64,000 nucleotides of DNA, taken from positions 43,755-107,754 of the forward strand of contig LJZQ01000005.1 of the NCBI GenBank assembly GCA_001314845.1, given 5' to 3'. The notes under the pieces are model-generated. The model made no database searches. It saw nothing but the letters and a program-made list of their open reading frames with translations, and was not told the origin of the DNA. This document shows, one piece after another, positions 54,863 through 64,000 of the stretch. Each line of letters starts with the position of its first letter. Positions within the stretch are counted from its first letter, which is position 1. Made by a program: the position numbers and the translations under genes. This DNA comes from Marinobacter excellens HL-55. GTDB taxonomy: Bacteria; Pseudomonadota; Gammaproteobacteria; Pseudomonadales; Oleiphilaceae.

Positions 54863-55861
54863 ATGCAGGACTTATTGTCACAGGACGAGATTGATGCGCT
54901 CCTTCACGGTGTGGATGACGGGGACATCGATACCTATGAAGAGACCGATGAGACCGGCGTAAGAAATTACGATTTGGCCAGCCAGGATCGCATCGTCCGT
55001 GGCCGCATGCCCACCCTTGAAATGATCAACGAACGGTTTGCCCGGTACACCCGGATCAGCTTGTTCAATCTGCTGCGCCGCAATGCCGATGTGTCGACCG
55101 GTGGCGTGCAGATCATGAAGTTTGGCGAATACATTCATACCCTTTACGTGCCCACCAGTCTCAACCTGTGCAAGGTTCGCCCTCTGCGCGGCACCGGCCT
55201 GTTTGTGCTGGACGCAAAACTGGTTTTTAAGCTGGTCGATAATTTTTTTGGCGGTGAGGGCCGGCACGCGAAGATCGAAGGGCGCGAATTTACGCCTACC
55301 GAAACCCGGATTGTGCAGATGGTGCTCAATCAGGTGTTCACAGACATGAAAGAGGCCTGGCACGCGGTACTGAAAGTCGACTTTGAATACCTGAGCTCGG
55401 AAGTCAACCCAGCCATGGCCAACATCGTCAGCCCCAGTGAAGTTGTGGTGGTCAGCACCTTTCACATTGAATTGGACGGCGGTGGCGGTGAGCTGCATTT
55501 TGCCTTGCCCTATTCGATGATAGAGCCCATTCGCGATGTGCTGGATGCTGGCGTGCAGAGCGACATTGATGATGTGGACGAGCGCTGGGTCAATGCCTTG
55601 CAGGAAGACGTCAAAGAAGTAAATGTGCCGATCAACACCATGGTATGTCGGCGCAGGATATCACTCAGGGATATTGCCAAATTGAAAGCCGGTGATGTGA
55701 TTCCGGTTGAAATGCCGGATTTCCTGACGGTGACCGCTAACGGTATACCAATCTACAAAGCCACGATGGGCACCCGAGACGGGAAACTGGCACTGAGAAT
55801 TCATGAGCGGGCAACATTGCCCAAGGTGAAGAAACAACTTAAGGTGGGACGCAATGGCTGA
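54863..55861 (+). CDS. fliM: Flagellar motor switch protein FliM
   Basis: 332 aa. N-terminal CheY-P-binding helix (LLSQDEIDALL), middle CheC-like domain with GGEGRHAKIEGREFTPTE, C-terminal SpoA domain. Part of the C-ring; controls rotation sense. Overlaps fliN by 8 bp. Confidence 0.97.
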   Translation: MQDLLSQDEIDALLHGVDDGDIDTYEETDETGVRNYDLASQDRIVRGRMPTLEMINERFARYTRISLFNLLRRNADVSTGGVQIMKFGEYIHTLYVPTSLNLCKVRPLRGTGLFVLDAKLVFKLVDNFFGGEGRHAKIEGREFTPTETRIVQMVLNQVFTDMKEAWHAVLKVDFEYLSSEVNPAMANIVSPSEVVVVSTFHIELDGGGGELHFALPYSMIEPIRDVLDAGVQSDIDDVDERWVNALQEDVKEVNVPINTMVCRRRISLRDIAKLKAGDVIPVEMPDFLTVTANGIPIYKATMGTRDGKLALRIHERATLPKVKKQLKVGRNG

Positions 55862-56363
55862 GGACGACAAAAAAGACAAGCAGGAGCTCAGCGAGGACGA
55901 AAAGCTGGCGGCTGAATGGGAAGCGGCAATGGAGGACTCCGGCTCAGGTGACGGCGAATCCGGCGATGGTCGTGAAGACGAGTGGGCCGCAGCGATGGCC
56001 GAGGCCGATGGCGCCGACGAGGACGCCAGCGGTCAAGGCGTGCGCACGGCGCCCATGGAAGAGTTCTCAGAACATGCAGCCGTGACTGGCGGTGGTGAAT
56101 CGCCAGATATTGATGTGATTCTGGATATCCCGGTCACCATCTCCATGGAAGTCGGTAACACCCAGATCCCCATCCGCAACCTGCTGCAGCTTAACCAGGG
56201 CTCGGTGATCGAGCTGGATCGGTTGGCCGGTGAGCCATTGGATGTTCTGGTCAATGGCACATTGATAGCCCATGGCGAAGTGGTCATGGTTAACGAGAAG
56301 TTTGGTATCCGGCTGACCGACGTAATCAGCCCGGGTGAGCGGATCAAGCGGTTGCAGAAATAA
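55854..56363 (+). CDS. fliN: Flagellar motor switch protein FliN
   Basis: 169 aa, longer than E. coli FliN (137 aa): an acidic ~85-residue N-terminal extension precedes the SpoA domain (about 88-165, DVILDIPVTISMEVGNTQI, GEVVMVNEKFGIRL). Lower part of the C-ring. Confidence 0.95.
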   Translation: MAEDDKKDKQELSEDEKLAAEWEAAMEDSGSGDGESGDGREDEWAAAMAEADGADEDASGQGVRTAPMEEFSEHAAVTGGGESPDIDVILDIPVTISMEVGNTQIPIRNLLQLNQGSVIELDRLAGEPLDVLVNGTLIAHGEVVMVNEKFGIRLTDVISPGERIKRLQK

Positions 56364-56364
56364 T

Positions 56365-56811
56365 ATGCGGCGCATCCTCGCTTTTATACTGCCCGTTATT
56401 GCTGCATTGCCGGCGCTGGCGGAGGAGGCTGCCGAACCGGCTCGTGACGCCGCCCGCAATGCGCCTGATACTGTTGGCACCATCATGAGCCTGGGTGTGG
56501 GTTTGCTGGCGGTCGTAGCGGTTATTTATGGTTGTGCCTGGCTGATCCGGCGGATGAGTGGCCTGACCGGCATGAATAACAGTGCCATCAAGGTGGTATC
56601 GGTGTTGGCTATTGGTGCCCGGGAGCGCATTGCGCTGGTTGAGGTGGGTGGGCAGCAGATACTGCTGGGGATCACTCCGTCAACCATTCGCACGCTTCAG
56701 GTGTTCGACGAGCCCGTTGTCGATGCCGCCAATCCGCCGTCGAGTGAATTTGCCCGCCGCCTGCAAGGGATGATCGGCAAGTCCTGGTCGGCATCCGAGA
56801 GGAAAGACTAA
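56365..56811 (+). CDS. fliO: Flagellar export protein FliO
   Basis: 148 aa. Signal-like start ([22 protein letters not shown]), a second membrane helix (about 40-65) and a cytoplasmic domain ([27 protein letters not shown]). Aids FliP complex assembly. ATG lies 1 bp after the fliN stop. Confidence 0.88.
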   Translation: MRRILAFILPVIAALPALAEEAAEPARDAARNAPDTVGTIMSLGVGLLAVVAVIYGCAWLIRRMSGLTGMNNSAIKVVSVLAIGARERIALVEVGGQQILLGITPSTIRTLQVFDEPVVDAANPPSSEFARRLQGMIGKSWSASERKD

Positions 56812-56815
56812 CGTC

Positions 56816-57577
56816 ATGATTCTGGCCACGCTCAAACGCTGCCTGCCGTTATTTGTGCTTGTTCCGGGCCTGTTGCTGGCGCCCGCTGCATTGGCCGACT
56901 TGCCTGGTATTCCGGCGTTTACCTTAACCCCCGGAGAGGATGGCACCGAGGAGTATTCCGTTACCCTGCAGATCCTCGCGCTGATGACCGCGTTGACCTT
57001 TCTGCCGGCGATGTTGATGATGATGACGTCGTTTACCCGCATCATCATTGTCTTCTCGATTTTACGGCAGGCATTGGGCTTGCAGGCAACGCCGTCAAAC
57101 CAGATTTTGCTTGGCCTGGCTCTGTTTCTGACCATCTTTATCATGAAGCCGGTGCTCGAAGAAGCTAACGAGGTTGGTTTGCAGCCCTACATGCAGGAGG
57201 AAGTCACCTCTCTGGAGGCTGTCGAGTTGGCGAGTCAGCCGTTCCGGCGCTTTATGCTGGAGCAGACCCGGGAGTCGGATCTTGCATTGTTTATGCGGAT
57301 TGCCGATGTACAGTATGAAACCCCCGAGGATGCGTCCTTTTGGGTTCTGATGCCGGCGTTTGTCACCAGTGAGCTGAAAACAGCATTCCAGATCGGATTT
57401 ATACTGTTCATTCCTTTTCTGATCATCGACATGGTGGTGGCCAGTGTTCTGATGGCCATGGGTATGATGATGCTATCGCCGATCATTATTTCGTTGCCCT
57501 TCAAAATCATGTTATTTGTTCTGGTGGACGGCTGGGCCCTGATTATGGGCACACTGGCTGCCAGCTACGGGATATAG
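56816..57577 (+). CDS. fliP: Flagellar export gate protein FliP
   Basis: 253 aa. Cleavable signal peptide, then four membrane segments and the signature phrases [23 protein letters not shown] (split) and [13 protein letters not shown]. Core of the FliP5Q4R1 export gate. Confidence 0.96.
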   Translation: MILATLKRCLPLFVLVPGLLLAPAALADLPGIPAFTLTPGEDGTEEYSVTLQILALMTALTFLPAMLMMMTSFTRIIIVFSILRQALGLQATPSNQILLGLALFLTIFIMKPVLEEANEVGLQPYMQEEVTSLEAVELASQPFRRFMLEQTRESDLALFMRIADVQYETPEDASFWVLMPAFVTSELKTAFQIGFILFIPFLIIDMVVASVLMAMGMMMLSPIIISLPFKIMLFVLVDGWALIMGTLAASYGI

Positions 57578-57587
57578 GAGGCCAGAC

Positions 57588-57857
57588 ATGACCCCTGAAA
57601 CCGTCATCGATATCCTGCGTGAAGCGCTCTGGCTGATCGTGTTGCTGTCTGCGATCATCATTGGTCCCGGCCTGGTGATCGGTCTGGTGGTCAGTACCTT
57701 TCAGGCAGCGACCCAGATCAACGAGCAAACTCTGAGCTTTTTACCGCGCCTTCTGATTACATTGATTGTCATAATCGTTTGGGGCCCCTGGATGCTGACT
57801 ATCCTGCTGGACCACGCCAATCGGCTGATCTCCAGCATCCCCTTTCTGATCGGCTGA
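57588..57857 (+). CDS. fliQ: Flagellar export gate protein FliQ
   Basis: 89 aa. Two membrane helices (about 15-40 and 52-78) joined by the conserved STFQAATQINEQTLSFLPR loop. Gate subunit. 10 bp after fliP with GGAGG. Confidence 0.95.
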   Translation: MTPETVIDILREALWLIVLLSAIIIGPGLVIGLVVSTFQAATQINEQTLSFLPRLLITLIVIIVWGPWMLTILLDHANRLISSIPFLIG

Positions 57858-57860
57858 CGG

Positions 57861-58646
57861 ATGGTACCGGCCGAACTCAGCACGGATTTGCTTGGCCAAT
57901 GGGTCGGGCAGTATCTCTGGCCGCTGTTCCGGCTGGCCAGTTTCCTGATGGTTATTCCCGTATTCGGTACCCAGCTGGTGCCGGCCCGGGTGCGTCTGGG
58001 GCTGGCCCTTTTGATGACCATCCTGATCGCGCCGATGATCCCGGAAGTGCCCAGAGTAGAAGCGTTTAGCGCTGATGCCGTGGTGATTACCCTGCAGCAG
58101 ATTCTGATCGGGGTGGGGATGGGGTTTGCGTTGACCGCCTTGTGGCAGTTATTTGTGGTTGCGGGTCAGATGATTGCCATGCAAATGGGACTGGGCTTTG
58201 CCTCCATGGTGGACCCGGCCAACGGCGTTAACGTGCCGGTACTGGCGCAGATCTACACCATCACCATCACGCTTCTGTTTCTGGTGATGAACGGGCACCT
58301 GGTGGCGTTTGAAGTCTTCATTGAAAGCTTCTACACCATGCCCATCGGTATGGAGGGGCTTGGCCAGGCTGGCGTATGGGATCTGGCGCACCGTATCAGC
58401 TGGATGTTTGTGTCGGCGGTGCTGCTGGCTTTGCCGGCGGTAACTGCGGTGTTTATCGTGAATATTTCGTTCGGGGTGATGACCCGAGCAGCACCGCAAA
58501 TGAATATCTTTGCCCTGGGTTTTCCGATTGGCCTGATTTTTGGATTGTTTGCTATCTGGGTACTGCACGCCAATTTCCTGCCGCATTTTGATCAGTACAC
58601 GCGGGAAACCTTCGACTTTATGAGGCAGTTACAGGGGCAGCCATAG
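57861..58646 (+). CDS. fliR: Flagellar export gate protein FliR
   Basis: 261 aa, about six membrane helices; conserved phrases GFALTALWQLFVVAGQMIAMQMGLGFA (split) and APQMNIFALGFPIG. Caps the FliPQ gate and contacts FlhB. Ends 2 bp before flhB. Confidence 0.95.
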   Translation: MVPAELSTDLLGQWVGQYLWPLFRLASFLMVIPVFGTQLVPARVRLGLALLMTILIAPMIPEVPRVEAFSADAVVITLQQILIGVGMGFALTALWQLFVVAGQMIAMQMGLGFASMVDPANGVNVPVLAQIYTITITLLFLVMNGHLVAFEVFIESFYTMPIGMEGLGQAGVWDLAHRISWMFVSAVLLALPAVTAVFIVNISFGVMTRAAPQMNIFALGFPIGLIFGLFAIWVLHANFLPHFDQYTRETFDFMRQLQGQP

Positions 58647-58648
58647 TC

Positions 58649-59785
58649 ATGGCGGAAGAGAACGACAACAGTCAGGAGAAAACCGAAGAGGCAACCCCCC
58701 GACGACTTGAGAAAGCGAAGGAGGATGGCCAGACGGCCCGCTCAAAAGAGCTTGCTACCATGGCTGTGTTGCTGGCGGGCGCCGGCGGCTTGCTGATGTT
58801 TGGTGGCAGCCTTGGTGCAACGCTTGAAGGCATCATGCGCGACGCCTTCATTCTTGAGCGCGCGGCCATCTACGATACCAAGCACATGAGTGTTCAGCTG
58901 ATTCTGTCGGCGAAAGCCGCTGCCTTTGCCCTGTCTCCGATCCTCATCATGTTATTGATTGCCGCCATTGCGGGCTCTATTGGCATTGGTGGTCTGTTGT
59001 TCAGCGCCAAGGCCATTGCCCCGAAGGCTAACCGGATGGATCCGATTAAGGGGCTAGGCCGGATGTTCTCCATGCGTTCACTGATTGAGCTGGTCAAGGC
59101 CATCGCCAAGGTGGGGCTGGTGCTGTCGGTGGCTATTTTGATCCTGAACCTCAGGACGGAAGATTTACTGAGCATTGCTGAAGAGCCGGTAGTACCGGCG
59201 ATGGCCCATGTGGTCTGGACGATGGCCTGGAGCTTTTTTCTTTTAGCGTGTGCGACGATTGTTATCGCCATCATCGATGTGCCATTCCAGATCTATGATC
59301 ATCAGAAGAAACTGCGCATGACCAAGCAGGAGGTCAAAGACGAATACAAGGACACCGAGGGCAAACCGGAGGTCAAAGGAAAGATTCGTCAGTTGCAGCG
59401 TGAGATGGCTCAGCGCCGGATGATGCAGGATGTGCCGACGGCGGACGTGGTGATCACCAACCCGACCCATTATGCGGTGGCGCTGAAGTACGACCAGATG
59501 TCGATGGGTGCGCCGGTAGTGGTGGCCAAGGGTGCGGATGAGATGGCCTTCAAGATTATGGAGGTTGCGCGCGAGAACAAGGTGGAGATTTTGCGTACGC
59601 CACCGTTGACCCGGGCGGTGTATCACAATTCCGATATTGGTCAGGAGATTCCGGACGGTCTGTATATGGCCATCGCTCAGGTGTTGGCCTATGTGTTCCA
59701 ATTGCGTCAGTTCCGCAAGGGGCGCGGTGACAAGCCGGGTATGCCAGACTTTCCGATTCCGCCGGAGATGCGGCGGGATATCTGA
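58649..59785 (+). CDS. flhB: Flagellar export switch protein FlhB
   Basis: 378 aa. Four membrane helices (about 35-55, 90-115, 145-165, 190-210) and a cytoplasmic tail with the self-cleaving NPTH at 271-274. Switches export from rod/hook to filament substrates together with FliK. Last gene of the fliL operon; in this window flhA does not follow directly, because repeat copy B and uraA-upp lie between. Confidence 0.97.
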   Translation: MAEENDNSQEKTEEATPRRLEKAKEDGQTARSKELATMAVLLAGAGGLLMFGGSLGATLEGIMRDAFILERAAIYDTKHMSVQLILSAKAAAFALSPILIMLLIAAIAGSIGIGGLLFSAKAIAPKANRMDPIKGLGRMFSMRSLIELVKAIAKVGLVLSVAILILNLRTEDLLSIAEEPVVPAMAHVVWTMAWSFFLLACATIVIAIIDVPFQIYDHQKKLRMTKQEVKDEYKDTEGKPEVKGKIRQLQREMAQRRMMQDVPTADVVITNPTHYAVALKYDQMSMGAPVVVAKGADEMAFKIMEVARENKVEILRTPPLTRAVYHNSDIGQEIPDGLYMAIAQVLAYVFQLRQFRKGRGDKPGMPDFPIPPEMRRDI

Positions 59786-59826
59786 CTGGGGAGTTCGCTG
59801 TAATTCTGCCTGCTAATCCGGAGTTG

Positions 59827-59934
59827 TGCGGTGTTGGTTTGGCCTCCCAAAAACCGCTACAAGCACATCCATGTGCGCTTTTCTCAGGCCATCCCTGGCC
59901 TTCGATATTTTTGGGAGGCCAAACCAACACCGCA
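59827..59934. repeat. Novel long hairpin element, copy B (flhB-uraA gap)
   Basis: Perfect 27-bp inverted arms (59827-59853 and 59908-59934) around a 54-bp core (59854-59907) that matches copy A at 45 of 54 positions. The conserved hairpins are GCACAT-CC-ATGTGC and AGGCC-atccct-GGCCT (59886-59901). The latter differs from copy A by a paired G-C to A-T change. It fills most of the 198-bp gap between convergent flhB and uraA, so it can act as a terminator for both. Confidence 0.85.
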
Positions 59935-59983
59935 TTCGAGGTTTGGCCAGTATCCATATTCTTGCCGCGACAGCGGTATGAGA

Positions 59984-61240
59984 TCAGTCTTCTTTATGCT
60001 CCTGAATCCGCTTGCCCCAGGCTTCCATGTCGCCTGGCAGGATCAGGTTGAGGGCGATAGCCGCCACCGCGCACAGGGCGATGCCTTCGAGCTGGCCCAG
60101 AGCCATATTACCAATGCCGAACACCAACGTTACGCCCACAATGACCAGGTTGCGTGGCTGGGACAGGTCGACCTGGTGGCGGATCAGGGTGTTCAGGCCG
60201 ACCACGGCGATGGAGCCGAACAGCAGGCACAGGATGCCGCCCATGACCGGCACCGGAATGGTCTGCAGTGCTGCGCCGAATTTGCCGACGAAGGCCAGGA
60301 CGATGGCAGTACCGGCTGCCCACCACATGACTTTCGGGTTGAAGTTGCGGGTCAGCATGACCGCGCCGGTCACTTCAGAGTAGGTGGTGTTGGGCGGTCC
60401 GCCCAGGAGGGAGGCGGTGCTGGTGGCCAGGCCATCGCCCAGCAGGGTGCGGTGCAGGCCGGGCTTTTCAAGGTAGTTTTTGCGAGTGACGTTGCCGATG
60501 GCCAGGACGTCACCGATGTGTTCGATGGCCGGGGCAATCGCTACCGGGATCATGAACAGGATGGCGCCCCAGCTGAAGGCGGGGGCGACGAAGTTGGGGA
60601 CGGCAAACCAGGCGGCTTCCTGAACCGGGGTGGTGTCTACGATGCCGGCAAACCAGGACAGGATGTAGCCGACAATCACGCCGAACATGATCGGGATCAG
60701 TCGGAAAATGCCTTTTGCCCAGACCGACATGACGATGGTCACCGAGAGCGAGATCATGGCGATCCAGATCGCGGTGTTGTAGGGGACCAGTTGGGCGGCG
60801 CCGTCTCCGGTGCGACCAGAGGCCATGTGCACGGCCACCGATGCCAGGCCCAGGCCGATGGTCATGATGACGGGCGCGATAACCACGGGCGGCAGCAGGC
60901 GGGTGACAAAACCGGTGCCTCGCAGGCGCACTGCGCCGGAGAGCAGGATGTAGAGAATACCCGCTGCCATCAGGCCGCCCAGAGTTTCTTCAAGGCCGAA
61001 TCGACCTTTGGAGGCGATGATCGGTGCGATAAAGGCAAAGGAGGAGGCCAGGAAAATGGGGATCTGACCGCCGGTGACCACGTGAAAAATCAGGGTGCCG
61101 ACACCGGCGGTGAACAGCGCGACGTTCGGATCCAGACCGGTGATCAGCGGCATCAGTACCAGAGCGCCGAAGGCGACCAGCAGCATCTGGGAACCTGCCA
61201 GGGCCTGCTTCCAAGTGGGGTCGTTGGTGTGGTCCTGCAT
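59984..61240 (-). CDS. uraA: Uracil (xanthine) permease
   Basis: 418 aa nucleobase:cation symporter (NCS2/NAT) family with about 12-14 membrane helices. It has the family phrase GPPNTTYSEVTGAVMLTRNF (split) and the EHIGD motif. Brings uracil into the cell; Upp is upstream and uses the uracil. Gap of 2 bp to upp, so one transcript. On the opposite strand to the flagellar genes around it. Confidence 0.93.
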   Translation of the reverse strand: MQDHTNDPTWKQALAGSQMLLVAFGALVLMPLITGLDPNVALFTAGVGTLIFHVVTGGQIPIFLASSFAFIAPIIASKGRFGLEETLGGLMAAGILYILLSGAVRLRGTGFVTRLLPPVVIAPVIMTIGLGLASVAVHMASGRTGDGAAQLVPYNTAIWIAMISLSVTIVMSVWAKGIFRLIPIMFGVIVGYILSWFAGIVDTTPVQEAAWFAVPNFVAPAFSWGAILFMIPVAIAPAIEHIGDVLAIGNVTRKNYLEKPGLHRTLLGDGLATSTASLLGGPPNTTYSEVTGAVMLTRNFNPKVMWWAAGTAIVLAFVGKFGAALQTIPVPVMGGILCLLFGSIAVVGLNTLIRHQVDLSQPRNLVIVGVTLVFGIGNMALGQLEGIALCAVAAIALNLILPGDMEAWGKRIQEHKED

Positions 61241-61242
61241 GA

Positions 61243-61881
61243 TCAGACGTCCTTCTGCTTGGTACCGAAGATCTTGTCGCCGGCGTCACCCAGGCCTGGC
61301 AGGATGTAGCCTTTCTCGTTCAGGCGCTGGTCTACCGAGGCGGTGTAGATCGACACATCGGGGTGCTTTTCCAGCACCTTCTTGACGCCCTCCGGCGCCG
61401 CAACCAGCACCAGTGCCCGTATCTCGGTGCTGCCGGCTTTTTTGAGCAGGTCAATGGTGGAGATCATCGAGCTTCCTGTGGCCAACATCGGGTCGATAAT
61501 CAGCGCCATGCGCTGGTCCAGCTCGCCCACCAGCTTTTCCAGATAGGTCTCGGCCTCGAGGGTGGTTTCGTTACGGATCTGACCAACCACGCTGACCCGG
61601 GCCACCGGAATCAGGCTCAATACACCATCCAGCATGCCAAGGCCGGCGCGCAGGATGGGTACGATGGTGATTTTCTTGCCATGAATTTTTTCCACGGTGA
61701 CCGGTCCGGCCCATCCCGCGATGGTTTCTTCCTGAAGCGTGAAATCTTTGGTCGCCTCGTAGGTCAGCAGGGTGCCAACTTCCTGCGCCAGTTCACGAAA
61801 GTTTTTGGTGCTGATGTCAGACCGGCGCATAAGGCCGAGTTTGTGTCGGATCAGGGGGTGCTTCACTTCGTGAATGGGCAT
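61243..61881 (-). CDS. upp: Uracil phosphoribosyltransferase
   Basis: 212 aa. Uracil + PRPP gives UMP (pyrimidine salvage). The PRPP motif [12 protein letters not shown] and the uracil-binding C-terminal [18 protein letters not shown] are intact. ATG 61881 follows AGGTGA; GTG 61890 lies inside that site. Its promoter region adjoins that of flhA. Confidence 0.95.
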   Translation of the reverse strand: MPIHEVKHPLIRHKLGLMRRSDISTKNFRELAQEVGTLLTYEATKDFTLQEETIAGWAGPVTVEKIHGKKITIVPILRAGLGMLDGVLSLIPVARVSVVGQIRNETTLEAETYLEKLVGELDQRMALIIDPMLATGSSMISTIDLLKKAGSTEIRALVLVAAPEGVKKVLEKHPDVSIYTASVDQRLNEKGYILPGLGDAGDKIFGTKQKDV

Positions 61882-62006
61882 TGCGGTCACCTGTGTGTTC
61901 GGATGTTCGGGCTTGGATGCTGATGCATTAATTGGCGCAAGGATACCGTATCTCGAAGCCTGCGTCAGGCACTGTCCGAGCCGGAAATGGCAAATTTTGT
62001 AAGGTC

Positions 62007-62022
62007 TGGTACGGATCTTGCG
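62007..62022 (+). promoter_or_regulatory. Sigma-54 promoter of flhA
   Basis: TGGTACGGATCTTGCG: GG (62008-62009), N10, GC (62020-62021), TTGC intact. About 85 bp before flhA. Confidence 0.87.
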
Positions 62023-62105
62023 AACACTGTCCTGAAACGGTGCCCCGCGTCAGTTTTTCGACCCTGACCTACCAGGCAGCACGGCAAAGCGGAGAAGTAT
62101 TGAGT

Positions 62106-64000
62106 ATGGACAGAGCGTTAGTCCTGAGTAACGTCAAAACCCTGACGCGGGGCAGTATCGGCGTTCCCCTGATGTTGATGGGGTTGTTGGGTATGATGAT
62201 CCTGCCCATGCCGGCCTTTCTGCTGGACGTGTTCTTCACGTTCAACATTACCCTGTCTATCGTAATTCTGTTGGTGTGTGTGTACGCGCTCAGGCCCATG
62301 GAGTTTGCCTCCTTTCCAACCGTGCTCCTGGTGGCGACGCTGCTGAGGCTTGGCCTGAATGTCGCCTCTACCCGAATTGTCCTGTTGGAGGGCCACGAGG
62401 GTGGCGATGCGGCGGGTAAGGTTATTGAATCCTTTGGTGCGGTACTGATTGGTGGCAACTATGCCGTTGGTCTGGTCGTGTTCGCCATTCTGATGATCAT
62501 TAACTTTCTGGTGGTGACCAAAGGTGCCGGTCGGGTTTCCGAAGTCAGCGCCCGCTTTACGCTTGACGCCATGCCGGGCAAGCAGATGGCGATCGATGCC
62601 GACCTCAACGCAGGCTTGATTAATCAGGAAGAGGCAAAAAGCCGGCGCCTGGAAATTTCGCAGGAAGCTGACTTTTACGGGTCGATGGACGGTGCCTCCA
62701 AATTTGTTAAAGGCGATGCCGTTGCAGGGTTGTTGATTCTGGCCATTAACATTATTGGTGGTGTCGCTATTGGTATGGTCCAGCACGGCCTCGATTTTGG
62801 CCTGGCCATGGAACGTTACGCCCTGCTGACCATCGGTGATGGTCTGGTTGCCCAGATTCCGTCGCTGCTGCTGTCCACGTCTGCCGCCATCATGGTCACC
62901 CGGGTGACCGCCAGCCAGGACATGGGCGGGCAGATCATTCATCAGATGTTCAATGCGCCCAAGGCCATTGGCATTGCCGGTACCATTCTTGTCATTCTCG
63001 GTCTGGTGCCGGGAATGCCCCACATCGCCTTTCTTGGGCTTGGCATGCTGGCCATTGGTGCCGCCTGGATGATCTGGAAAAAACAACAGCAAACCATTGA
63101 AGAAGAGGGCGCATTCGCCGGTCGGGCTGGTTTTGCCGGAGGTGCATCACGTTCCGGTAACGAGATTGTGCAGGATCGCTCTGGCGGTGAGGGGCACGCT
63201 TTGCCGGCCCCGGGCGAAACTCGCGAACTGGGCTGGGATGATGTTGCGACGGTCGATATCGTCGGCCTTGAAGTGGGTTACCGGTTGATCCCGCTGGTGG
63301 ATAAGTCTCAAGGTGGGCAATTGCTCAGCCGCATTAAAGGTGTTCGTAAAAAGCTGTCACAGGATTTGGGCTTTTTGATGCCGTCTGTGCATATTCGGGA
63401 CAACCTCGACCTGATGCCGAACGTCTATCGAATCACCTTGATGGGCGTGACCATTGCCGAAGCGGAAATTCACCCGGAGCGGGAACTGGCCATAGATCCG
63501 GGCCAGGTGTTCGGCAAAGTTGAAGGCATTGTCGGCAAAGATCCGGCCTTTGGTCTGGACGCCATCTGGATTGAATCCGACAAGAAGGATCAGGCGCAAA
63601 CCCTCGGGTACACTGTGGTGGATGCCAGTACAGTTGTGGCGACCCATCTTAACCAGATTCTGCAGAAGCATGCCCACGAACTGATCGGCCATGAAGAAAC
63701 CCAAAAATGGCTGGATCAGCTCGAAAAAATATCACCCAAGCTGGCTGAAGAGCTGGTGCCATCGTCGGTTTCGATCAGCATCCTGCTCAAGGTGCTGCAG
63801 AACCTGCTCAAAGAGGAAGTGCCGGTTCGTGATATGCGCTCCATCGCGGAGGCCATTGTTAATGTACATCCGAAGAGTCAGGACCCGAAGCTACTGACTA
63901 TGCTGGCCCGACAATCGCTCCGGCGGATGATTGTTCAGAGTATTTGTGGCAGCGATGCGGAAATCCCGGTGATTACTCTCGATCCGGATCTGGAACAGTT
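62106..64000 (+). CDS. flhA: Flagellar export protein FlhA, N-terminal part (runs off the window)
   Basis: 631 codons to the window end without a stop; the full protein is about 700 aa. Eight membrane helices in the first ~320 residues, the FHIPEP phrase (RLGLNVASTRIVLLEG) and the cytoplasmic substrate-docking domain follow. The nonamer ring of the flagellar export gate. ATG 62106 starts MDRALVLSNVKTLTRG. Own sigma-54 promoter; separated from flhB by repeat B and uraA-upp. Confidence 0.96.
   Translation, partial: MDRALVLSNVKTLTRGSIGVPLMLMGLLGMMILPMPAFLLDVFFTFNITLSIVILLVCVYALRPMEFASFPTVLLVATLLRLGLNVASTRIVLLEGHEGGDAAGKVIESFGAVLIGGNYAVGLVVFAILMIINFLVVTKGAGRVSEVSARFTLDAMPGKQMAIDADLNAGLINQEEAKSRRLEISQEADFYGSMDGASKFVKGDAVAGLLILAINIIGGVAIGMVQHGLDFGLAMERYALLTIGDGLVAQIPSLLLSTSAAIMVTRVTASQDMGGQIIHQMFNAPKAIGIAGTILVILGLVPGMPHIAFLGLGMLAIGAAWMIWKKQQQTIEEEGAFAGRAGFAGGASRSGNEIVQDRSGGEGHALPAPGETRELGWDDVATVDIVGLEVGYRLIPLVDKSQGGQLLSRIKGVRKKLSQDLGFLMPSVHIRDNLDLMPNVYRITLMGVTIAEAEIHPERELAIDPGQVFGKVEGIVGKDPAFGLDAIWIESDKKDQAQTLGYTVVDASTVVATHLNQILQKHAHELIGHEETQKWLDQLEKISPKLAEELVPSSVSISILLKVLQNLLKEEVPVRDMRSIAEAIVNVHPKSQDPKLLTMLARQSLRRMIVQSICGSDAEIPVITLDPDLEQ

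Noticed and set aside
59831..61309. 492-codon plus-strand ORF over uraA
   Set aside because: His/Gly/Asp-rich shadow of the uraA frame; starts inside repeat copy B.

Overview
The window looks like chromosomal DNA of a motile, aerobic marine gammaproteobacterium, most likely Marinobacter or a close relative. This rests on the combination of a FleQ/FleS/FleR sigma-54 flagellar hierarchy, lexA-sulA, tamA-tamB, split type II secretion genes, a VolA-type surface lipase and long FabG4-like/thiolase lipid genes. The species assignment is inference; no 16S rRNA gene is present. I see no prophage, insertion sequence, CRISPR array or rRNA operon.

Left part (1-27 kb): the 5' part of a VolA-like lipase gene; class I fumarase; an Atl DNA-repair protein behind a short-chain dehydrogenase; fxsA-groES-groEL with a clear sigma-32 promoter and a strong terminator; gspN-gspC-gspD of type II secretion; an M48 protease/LemA pair; a membrane c-di-GMP phosphodiesterase; sodB; purE/purK; three genes of unknown function; a tRNA Val-Asp-Val cluster; a divergent FabG4-like reductase and thiolase; a single initiator tRNA; sstT and a shikimate kinase homologue.

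Middle (26.5-39.4 kb): a voltage-sensor-like membrane protein without a visible pore; the TamA/TamB envelope pair; an overlapping operon of amidoligase, class I amidotransferase-like hydrolase and SIMPL protein; lexA (with SOS box) and sulA; two conserved unknowns; a DUF1329 protein.

Right part (39.5-64 kb): a flagellar cluster in the order fliT-like, fleQ, fleS, fleR, fliEFGHIJ, STAS-phosphatase/response regulator-Hpt, fliKLMNOPQR, flhB, [uraA-upp on the opposite strand], flhA (cut by the window end). A sigma-70 type promoter precedes fleQ, and five GG-N10-GC sigma-54 type promoters precede fleS, fliE, fliK, fliL and flhA. This fits a hierarchy in which FleQ (made from a sigma-70 promoter) activates fleSR and basal-body/export genes.

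The most unusual structure is a pair of 106-108 bp elements (17854-17959 between purE and purK; 59827-59934 between flhB and uraA). Each has perfect 26-27 bp inverted arms of mostly different sequence, around a 54-bp core that is 45/54 identical and contains two hairpins, one supported by a compensatory base-pair change. I do not recognise this as a described repeat family.
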